Source of the DNA: Clostridia bacterium
GTDB lineage: Bacteria > Bacillota > Clostridia > UMGS1810
DNA length: 6,602 nucleotides
Assembly: GCA_017549745.1 (NCBI GenBank)
Contig: JAFYUA010000136.1
Coordinates: 1 to 6,602, forward strand
Direction of reading: 5' to 3'
The position numbers and the translations under genes were made by a program. Shown in pieces: positions 1 to 4,526 of this stretch. The stretch's first letter is position 1. Each line of letters starts with the position of its first letter. The notes under the pieces are model-generated. The model saw nothing but the letters and a program-made list of their open reading frames with translations. It had not been told where the DNA came from and searched no databases.

Positions 1-3000
1 CTCATGTCACGCGGTGACCGCCCCACAGTGCGCACTGCCAAGGTGTATATCCTCGGCGGAAAGCTCACAAATGATGATGTGGCTGCTATCAAAAAATATG
101 TCATCAATCCCGTTGAAAGCCGTGAAGCATCTCTTACAACCTACGAGTCGCTTGCAAATGTTGCAGGCACTCCCGAGCCTGTAAAAACTATCGACGGCTT
201 CATCAAGATGAACGATTCCGAGCTCAAGCAGCTCCTCGATGACATGGGGCTTGCTATGGACTTTGATGACCTTTCCTTCTGCCAGAGCTACTTCCTCTCA
301 GAAGACCGCGACCCCACAATCACCGAAATCAAAATGATAGATACCTACTGGTCTGACCACTGCCGTCACACCACATTCCTCACCACCATCGACGGTGTGG
401 AATTTGAAGACGAGCTCAACAAAAAAGCTTTTGACCGCTATGTGCAGACCCGCACCCTCACAGGCCGTTCCAAACCCATGAACCTCATGGACATTGCCAC
501 CATGGCAGTGAGATATCTTCGCTCCACAGGCAAGCTCGACAAACTTGACGAATCAGAAGAAATCAACGCCTGCACAGTCAAGATAGATGTTGATGTTGAG
601 GGCGAAAAGCAGAAATGGCTGCTCCTTTTCAAGAACGAAACCCACAATCACCCCACCGAGATAGAACCTTTCGGCGGCGCTGCCACATGCATAGGCGGTG
701 CTATCCGTGACCCGCTTTCGGGCAGAGCCTATGTGTATCAGGCAATGCGTGTGACAGGCGCGGCAGACCCGCTTCGCCCCGTGTCGGAAACAATCCCCGG
801 CAAGCTTTCACAGCGCAAAATCGTCACCACTGCTGCCAATGGCTATAGCTCCTATGGCAATCAGATTGGTCTTGCCACAGGTCAGGTAGATGAGCTCTAT
901 CACGACGGCTATGCTGCAAAGCGCCTTGAAATCGGCGCGGTTGTTGGTGCGGCTCCTGCCGAAAATGTGCGCCGTGAGCGTCCTGCCCCCGGTGACATTG
1001 TCATTCTTCTCGGCGGTCGCACAGGCCGTGACGGCTGCGGCGGTGCCACAGGCTCGTCAAAGTCGCACAGCATGGAATCTCTCGAATCATGCGGTGCCGA
1101 AGTGCAAAAGGGTAATGCCCCCGAAGAAAGAAAGCTTCAGCGCCTTTTCCGCAATAAAGAAGCCTCCACACTCATCAAGCGCTGCAATGACTTTGGCGCA
1201 GGCGGTGTGTCGGTTGCCATTGGCGAGCTTGCCGATGGCCTGAGCATCAATCTCAATGCCGTTCCCAAAAAATATGACGGTCTCGACGGCACCGAGCTTG
1301 CCATCAGTGAATCTCAGGAGAGAATGGCTGTGGTAGTAGCTCCCGAAGATGTTGACAAATTCAAAGCACTTGCCGACTCAGAAAACCTCGAAGCTACCGT
1401 TGTTGCCACAGTGACTGCAGAACCTCGTCTTGTGATGCAGCACGACGGCAGAAAGATAGTGGACCTTTCGCGCGAATTCCTCAATTCCAACGGTGCCGAA
1501 AAGCACATGAACATATCGGTAGAAAAGCCCTCGGCTTATGACAAAGCAATTGGCGAAGGCTCTTTTGCAGCCAAGCTCGAAGCTTTGGCAGATGACCTCA
1601 ATGTGTGCTCCAAGCGCGGTCTCAGCGAGCGTTTTGACTCCACCATCGGTGCAGGCTCAGTGCTCATGCCCTTTGGCGGCAAGCATCAGATAACACCCTC
1701 TCAGGCTATGGCAGCCAAGATTCCGCTTGAGCGCAAAGAAACCGACACCTGCTCGGTTATGTCATGGGGCTACAATCCCTACATCACCGAAAAGAGCCCC
1801 TATCATGGTGCATATCTCGCAGTTGTGGAATCAATCTCCAAGCTCGTAGCCACAGGTGCTCCCCTTGATGATTGCTATCTCACATTCCAGGAATATTTCA
1901 AAAAGCCCGGCAATGATCCCAAGCGTTGGGGCGAGCCTCTCAGTGCACTGCTCGGTGCATTCTCGGCTCAGCTCGACTATGGTGTGGCATCAGTAGGCGG
2001 CAAGGACTCCATGAGCGGCAGCTTTGAAAAAATCGATGTTCCGCCCACACTCGTTTCCTTTGCAATCACAGTTGGCGATGCCAAGAAAATCATTTCGCCC
2101 GAGTTCAAAAAGAGCGACTCCAAGGTATATTGCCTTGCTCCCAAATATAATGAAGACAATCTCCCCGATGCCAAAGCTCACAAGGCACTCTTTGACACTG
2201 TCACAGAGCTCATCGCAAGTGGCAAGGTCATCTCTGCCTACACACCCACCTATGGCGGTATTGCAGAGGGCATCATGAAAATGACCTTTGGCAACAAGGT
2301 TGGTTTTGCTTTTGAATCGGGTCTTACCGATGAATATCTCTTTGGTTATAACTACGGTGCATTTATCTTAGAGGCAACCGAAGCTATAGACGGCGCAGTA
2401 TTGCTCGGCACAACCACCGATGCTTATGCCATCACCAAGGGTAGCGAGAGCGTTTGCCTTGATTCTTTGCAAAAAATTTATGAAGACAAGCTCGAGAGCG
2501 TGTTCAGCTGCAACATTGCCACAGAGGACAAGCCACTGCCCACAGTGTCATATGAAGCCAAGCAAGTAGCTTCTCCCAAGATTGGCATTGCAAAACCCAA
2601 GGTGCTCATTCCTGTGTTCCCCGGCACCAACTGTGAATATGACACCGCAAAGCGCCTTGCAAAAGCAGGTGCCGAGCCTGAAATAATTGTCATCAACAAT
2701 CTCACCTCAGCAGGTGTTGCACAGTCGGTTGAGACCATAGCCAAAAAAATCGGCGAGTCTCAGATTATCTTCATCCCCGGCGGCTTCTCAGGCGGTGACG
2801 AACCCGACGGTTCGGGCAAGTTCATCACAGCATTCTTCCGCAATCCTTTGGTGAAAGATGCAGTAAATGAGCTTCTCAAAAACCGCGATGGTCTCATGGC
2901 TGGCATATGCAACGGCTTCCAGGCTATCATCAAGCTCGGCCTTGTGCCCTACGGCGAGATTATCGACACCGATGAAAACTCTCCCACACTCACATTCAAC

Positions 3001-3393
3001 ACCATCGGCCGTCACCAATCGCGCATAGTGCGCACCCGCATTGCATCTAACCTCTCGCCATGGCTTTCAAAGACCAAAGTTGGCGATGTATATAATGTAG
3101 CAATCTCTCACGGCGAAGGCAAGTTCCTTTGCTCCGAAGAGCTTGCAGCAAGCCTTGCTGCAAACGGTCAGGTTGCCACACAATATGTTGACCTCTCAGG
3201 CAACCCCACCAATGACATCCGCTTCAACCCCAACGGTTCAGTGCTTGCCATCGAAGGTATCACATCAGCCGACGGCAGAGTCTTTGGTAAGATGGGTCAC
3301 TCCGAGAGAATAGGAGCTAACCTCTACAGAAATGTTGAAGGCAACTATGACATGCAGATGTTTGAAGCTGCTGTTGAATACTTCAATATATAA
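1..3393 (+). CDS. purL: Phosphoribosylformylglycinamidine synthase (FGAM synthase, single-chain PurL), 5'-partial
   Basis: Cytoplasmic enzyme of de novo purine synthesis: converts FGAR, ATP and glutamine to FGAM. The frame is open through base 1, and the Met at base 4 is internal. The RPTVRTAKVY segment just after it normally follows an N-terminal PurS-like domain of roughly 100 residues, so the true start lies upstream. Residues are numbered here from that internal Met. Visible motifs are SDHCRHTTF (from about 117) in the linker/active-site region, NETHNHPTE (from about 211) and GGRTGRDGCGGATGSS (from about 337) in the first AIRS-like half, NDFGAGGVS (from about 395), and VASVGGKDSMSG (from about 661) in the second half. 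The C-terminal glutaminase domain (about 866-1129) has PVFPGTNCEYD, the nucleophile Cys969 in GICNGFQ, and His1036/Glu1038 in SHGEGKF, so the triad is intact. No frameshift is seen. Codons favour C in the third position, and the gene is much more GC-rich than the toxin-antitoxin genes downstream. It ends with TAA at 3391-3393, before two hairpins. Confidence 0.97.
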   Translation, partial: LMSRGDRPTVRTAKVYILGGKLTNDDVAAIKKYVINPVESREASLTTYESLANVAGTPEPVKTIDGFIKMNDSELKQLLDDMGLAMDFDDLSFCQSYFLSEDRDPTITEIKMIDTYWSDHCRHTTFLTTIDGVEFEDELNKKAFDRYVQTRTLTGRSKPMNLMDIATMAVRYLRSTGKLDKLDESEEINACTVKIDVDVEGEKQKWLLLFKNETHNHPTEIEPFGGAATCIGGAIRDPLSGRAYVYQAMRVTGAADPLRPVSETIPGKLSQRKIVTTAANGYSSYGNQIGLATGQVDELYHDGYAAKRLEIGAVVGAAPAENVRRERPAPGDIVILLGGRTGRDGCGGATGSSKSHSMESLESCGAEVQKGNAPEERKLQRLFRNKEASTLIKRCNDFGAGGVSVAIGELADGLSINLNAVPKKYDGLDGTELAISESQERMAVVVAPEDVDKFKALADSENLEATVVATVTAEPRLVMQHDGRKIVDLSREFLNSNGAEKHMNISVEKPSAYDKAIGEGSFAAKLEALADDLNVCSKRGLSERFDSTIGAGSVLMPFGGKHQITPSQAMAAKIPLERKETDTCSVMSWGYNPYITEKSPYHGAYLAVVESISKLVATGAPLDDCYLTFQEYFKKPGNDPKRWGEPLSALLGAFSAQLDYGVASVGGKDSMSGSFEKIDVPPTLVSFAITVGDAKKIISPEFKKSDSKVYCLAPKYNEDNLPDAKAHKALFDTVTELIASGKVISAYTPTYGGIAEGIMKMTFGNKVGFAFESGLTDEYLFGYNYGAFILEATEAIDGAVLLGTTTDAYAITKGSESVCLDSLQKIYEDKLESVFSCNIATEDKPLPTVSYEAKQVASPKIGIAKPKVLIPVFPGTNCEYDTAKRLAKAGAEPEIIVINNLTSAGVAQSVETIAKKIGESQIIFIPGGFSGGDEPDGSGKFITAFFRNPLVKDAVNELLKNRDGLMAGICNGFQAIIKLGLVPYGEIIDTDENSPTLTFNTIGRHQSRIVRTRIASNLSPWLSKTKVGDVYNVAISHGEGKFLCSEELAASLAANGQVATQYVDLSGNPTNDIRFNPNGSVLAIEGITSADGRVFGKMGHSERIGANLYRNVEGNYDMQMFEAAVEYFNI

Positions 3394-3402
3394 TAATTAA
3401 TC

Positions 3403-3437
3403 AAACGCACCATAGCCATTTTGGATATGGTGCGTTT
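3403..3437 (+). terminator. First hairpin after purL
   Basis: A perfect 12-bp stem pairs AAACGCACCATA (3403-3414) with TATGGTGCGTTT (3426-3437) around an 11-base loop, starting 9 bases after the purL stop. Only a short, interrupted U tract follows (TTTCTGT), so alone it is a weak intrinsic terminator. It may instead protect the mRNA 3' end or act together with the stronger hairpin just downstream. Confidence 0.6.
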
Positions 3438-3444
3438 CTGTATA

Positions 3445-3487
3445 CAAAAAAGAACCGTGGCACTAAACGCCACGGTTTTTTGATTAA
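3445..3487. repeat. 43-bp terminator-containing direct repeat, copy 1
   Basis: This stretch matches 4452-4494 in the same orientation. The first 19 bases (CAAAAAAGAACCGTGGCAC) are identical, then the loop differs (TAAAC versus AAA), GCCACGGTT is shared, the T tract differs slightly, and GATTAA is shared. Both copies are 43 bp. The two copies bracket the toxin-antitoxin operon. Confidence 0.75.
3446..3481. terminator. Probable bidirectional intrinsic terminator between purL and the toxin gene
   Basis: A 9-bp stem pairs AACCGTGGC (3453-3461) with GCCACGGTT (3469-3477) around a 7-base loop. A run of six A lies on the left (3446-3451) and six T on the right (3476-3481). Read rightward, it ends purL transcripts with a U tract. 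Read leftward, the A run becomes a U tract and ends the toxin-antitoxin transcript, whose stop codon is at 3490-3492. The convergent arrangement fits a shared terminator. Confidence 0.85.
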
Positions 3488-3489
3488 AT

Positions 3490-3912
3490 TCAGTCAAGTG
3501 TCAGTATTTGCTCTAAGAACTCTGCAGGTGAATATACAGTAACCTCAGATTTTGCGTAATCCTTTTGATTTCTTGTTACAATGCAATCAACATCACATCT
3601 TTTAGCTGTTTCGCACATGACAGCATCTTCGTAATCGGACATATCAGAAGAAAGTGCCTGCCTGCAATCCAACTGTGTTGTATCAAGAATATCAAACAAT
3701 CCCAATAAAGTTTTCAAAATTTTTCTTGTCGCCTCATCGCTATGTGTTGAACGATGGGTAATATAATAAATGTCAAGCACGGATTTTGCAGAAATATATC
3801 CGGTCGCATGTTTATTTGCAATTGTAAAAAATATTTGTTGAGCTTCCTTTGCAAATGGTTCTCTGTTTTGTAAAGCGTCGATTATAACGCAAGTATCAAT
3901 TAATGCTCTCAT
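3490..3912 (-). CDS. PIN-domain toxin (VapC-like, PIN_3 type) of a type II toxin-antitoxin pair
   Basis: A 140-residue protein with the size and layout of a single PIN domain. Such toxins are Mg2+-dependent ribonucleases that stop growth by cutting RNA, often tRNA or rRNA; the target cannot be read from sequence. Acidic residues sit at the expected places: Asp6 in LIDTCVIID near the N terminus, Asp93/Asp96 in SDYEDAVM, and Asp118 in IVTRNQKDY. The second-acid position is probably Asp47 in SVLDIYYI, which is less certain. The C terminus, VYSPAEFLEQI, is typical of the PIN_3 group. The ATG overlaps the antitoxin stop codon (ATGA, 3912-3909), indicating translational coupling, and AAAGG lies about 11 bases before the start inside the antitoxin gene. 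All key residues are present, so it looks intact. Base composition is AT-rich (20 G/C in bases 3541-3600, against 36 in purL bases 1201-1260), which fits a gene of separate origin. Confidence 0.87.
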   Translation of the reverse strand: MRALIDTCVIIDALQNREPFAKEAQQIFFTIANKHATGYISAKSVLDIYYITHRSTHSDEATRKILKTLLGLFDILDTTQLDCRQALSSDMSDYEDAVMCETAKRCDVDCIVTRNQKDYAKSEVTVYSPAEFLEQILTLD

Positions 3913-4124
3913 ATTCTATCAAGCCTTTCGTTTTTTGCTTCCTCAAGTGTAATATCCTGCGGAAGAACACCAAACAGAGATTTTGCCATATCTATGCGAT
4001 CCTGATTTGGGTTACTTAATTTAGCAACAACTTTTCCATTTTTTGTGATAAAAATATCTTCTGTTGCTGAAAGTAAAAGATACTTACCAAGATTTAATTT
4101 TAACTCTGTAGCTGTAATAGACAT
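3909..4124 (-). CDS. Phd/YefM-type antitoxin partner of the PIN toxin
   Basis: A 71-residue protein. Residues 1 to about 37 match the Phd/YefM DNA-binding fold: ITATELKLNLGKYLLLS, then DIFITKNGKVVAKL, a pattern recognisable as a prevent-host-death family antitoxin. The acidic/basic C-terminal tail (about 46-71, with SLFGVLPQDITLEEAKNERL) is the kind of segment that folds onto and blocks the toxin. By family knowledge it should neutralise the PIN toxin encoded immediately downstream and, with it, repress its own promoter. The start is supported by AGGGAG (4133-4138 on the opposite strand) 8 bases upstream of the ATG. It is first in the operon and overlaps the toxin gene by 4 bases, the usual antitoxin-first order. 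Pairing a Phd-like antitoxin with a PIN toxin is known, but the exact subfamily is not settled here. Confidence 0.86.
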   Translation of the reverse strand: MSITATELKLNLGKYLLLSATEDIFITKNGKVVAKLSNPNQDRIDMAKSLFGVLPQDITLEEAKNERLDRI

Positions 4125-4158
4125 AATCGATTCTCCCTTCGTTATTCATTTCACTTAT

Positions 4159-4187
4159 ATTATATGCAAATCGAACGATTTTGTCAA
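4159..4187 (-). promoter_or_regulatory. Consensus SigA promoter of the toxin-antitoxin operon
   Basis: Read on the minus strand, TTGACA (4187-4182) and TATAAT (4164-4159) are separated by exactly 17 bases, a perfect match to the housekeeping promoter consensus. Transcription would begin near 4152, giving a leader of about 27 bases before the antitoxin ATG at 4124, with the AGGGAG ribosome site inside it. A promoter this strong normally needs repression, which fits an autoregulated toxin-antitoxin operon. Confidence 0.88.
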
Positions 4188-4203
4188 TGGTTTTGTTCGA
4201 TTT
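4168..4203. promoter_or_regulatory. Candidate operator: 9-bp inverted repeat around the -35 box
   Basis: AAATCGAAC (4168-4176) and GTTCGATTT (4195-4203) form a perfect inverted repeat with an 18-base gap. One arm lies in the promoter spacer and the other upstream of -35, so a protein bound to both would block RNA polymerase. The left arm lies next to a smaller palindrome, ATCG-AA-CGAT (4170-4179). The antitoxin/toxin complex is the natural candidate binder; this is inference from position and family behaviour. Confidence 0.6.
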
Positions 4204-4267
4204 TTGTATCCAAATGCATATGGTCGCACAAATAAATAATATGAGTGGGAGACTTTCACAAATGTCT

Positions 4268-4293
4268 CGCGGGCGATTGATGAATGCCCCTAC
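4268..4293. repeat. Possible degenerate dispersed intergenic repeat (GGGCGATT...GCCCCTAC type)
   Basis: The segment CGCGGGCGATT, then GATG, then AATGCCCCTAC resembles a short palindromic intergenic element I recall from many clostridial and other genomes, with the core GGGCGATT-n-AATCGCCCCTAC. Here one side has lost a CG, leaving a bulged G at 4275. The family assignment rests on memory of similar sequences, and only one copy is in this window. Confidence 0.4.
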
Positions 4294-4301
4294 ATAATCC
4301 T

Positions 4302-4366
4302 GTTATTTCGAGCGAAACATCCTTTTTTGTCATTCTAAGGCGAAGCCGAAGAAGCTCAGTATCTTC
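4302..4366. repeat. Possible degenerate copies of GTCATTCTGAGCGAAG-type dispersed repeats
   Basis: GTTATTTCGAGCGAAAC (4302-4318) resembles a GTCATTTCGAGCGAAGC element. TGTCATTCTAAGGCGAAG (4328-4345), followed by CCGAAGAAGCTCAGTATCTTC, resembles a TGTCATTCTGAGCGAAGCGAAGAATCTC element. Both are common intergenic repeats in many bacterial genomes as far as I recall. Substitutions and small insertions suggest old, decayed copies. Confidence 0.4.
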
Positions 4367-4451
4367 ATGCGAAAATTACTTTTGGGAACAATTTTCATGA
4401 CATGTCGGCTAAATTTGTACTAAATAATTGATTTATGCAGTTGAATTCACG

Positions 4452-4494
4452 CAAAAAAGAACCGTGGCACAAAGCCACGGTTCTTTTCGATTAA
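4452..4494. repeat. 43-bp terminator-containing direct repeat, copy 2
   Basis: Second copy of the sequence at 3445-3487, in the same orientation and of the same length. It shares 19 identical bases at its left end, the GCCACGGTT arm and a terminal GATTAA. Its stem is longer and more regular than in copy 1. Together the copies enclose about 960 bases containing the toxin-antitoxin operon and the repeat remnants. Confidence 0.75.
4453..4487 (-). terminator. Strong intrinsic terminator of the surface-protein gene
   Basis: A perfect 14-bp stem pairs AAAAGAACCGTGGC (4455-4468) with GCCACGGTTCTTTT (4474-4487) around a 5-base loop. Read on the minus strand it is followed by a T run made from the A run at 4453-4458, and it lies 36 bases past the TAA of the large gene. 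Some activity in the other direction is possible (TTCTTTT on the right). Confidence 0.88.
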
Positions 4495-4526
4495 TTAATT
4501 AAGTTAGAGAACTTAAGAATTAATTA
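4492..4526 (-). other. AT-rich hairpin covering the stop codon of the surface-protein gene
   Basis: TAATTAATT (4492-4500) can pair with AATTAATTA (4518-4526), and inside it AAGTT (4501-4505) with AACTT (4510-4514) around AGAG. A 3-base bulge separates the two stems. The gene's stop codon (4524-4526) is in the outer stem. It lies just upstream of the main terminator on the minus-strand transcript and could be an RNA-end feature or simply an AT-rich palindrome. Confidence 0.4.

Larger units (their letters stand above)
4205..4452. other. Gene-free intergenic stretch with degenerate repeat remnants
   Basis: No credible coding region or RNA gene was found in this stretch. It contains several short inverted repeats: GAGAC/GTCTC (4249-4253/4264-4268), GGGC(G)ATT-GATG-AATGCCC (4271-4289), and GAAAATT/AATTTTC (4371-4377/4390-4396, 12-base loop). 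It also contains segments resembling widespread intergenic repeats, listed separately. The look is of decayed non-coding repeat sequence upstream of the toxin-antitoxin promoter. Confidence 0.55.

Noticed and set aside
4..6. ATG at base 4 as the true start of purL
   Set aside because: The frame is open to base 1, and the residues right after this Met correspond to a position well inside the usual protein, after the N-terminal PurS-like domain. It is internal.
890..1243. A 117-codon frame inside purL in another phase, and similar frames on both strands of purL and the surface gene
   Set aside because: These lie entirely within well-supported genes, have no family-like sequence, and reflect codon bias rather than real genes.
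4168..4203. The inverted repeat followed by TTTTT read as a plus-strand terminator
   Set aside because: The loop would be 18 bases, the stem is short, and there is no plus-strand gene upstream to terminate. Its position around the -35 box favours an operator.
4045..4239. A 64-codon plus-strand frame opposite the antitoxin gene and its promoter
   Set aside because: It is antisense to a well-supported antitoxin gene, has no recognisable domain and no good ribosome site, and arises from AT-rich sequence.
4241..4297. An 18-codon plus-strand frame starting ATGAGTGGG
   Set aside because: There is no ribosome binding site, and it lies within the repeat-like palindrome; its translation is explained by the repeat.
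3394..4523. CRISPR array, tRNA or riboswitch in the intergenic regions
   Set aside because: No regularly spaced repeats, no cloverleaf with a T-loop, and no recognisable riboswitch core were seen.
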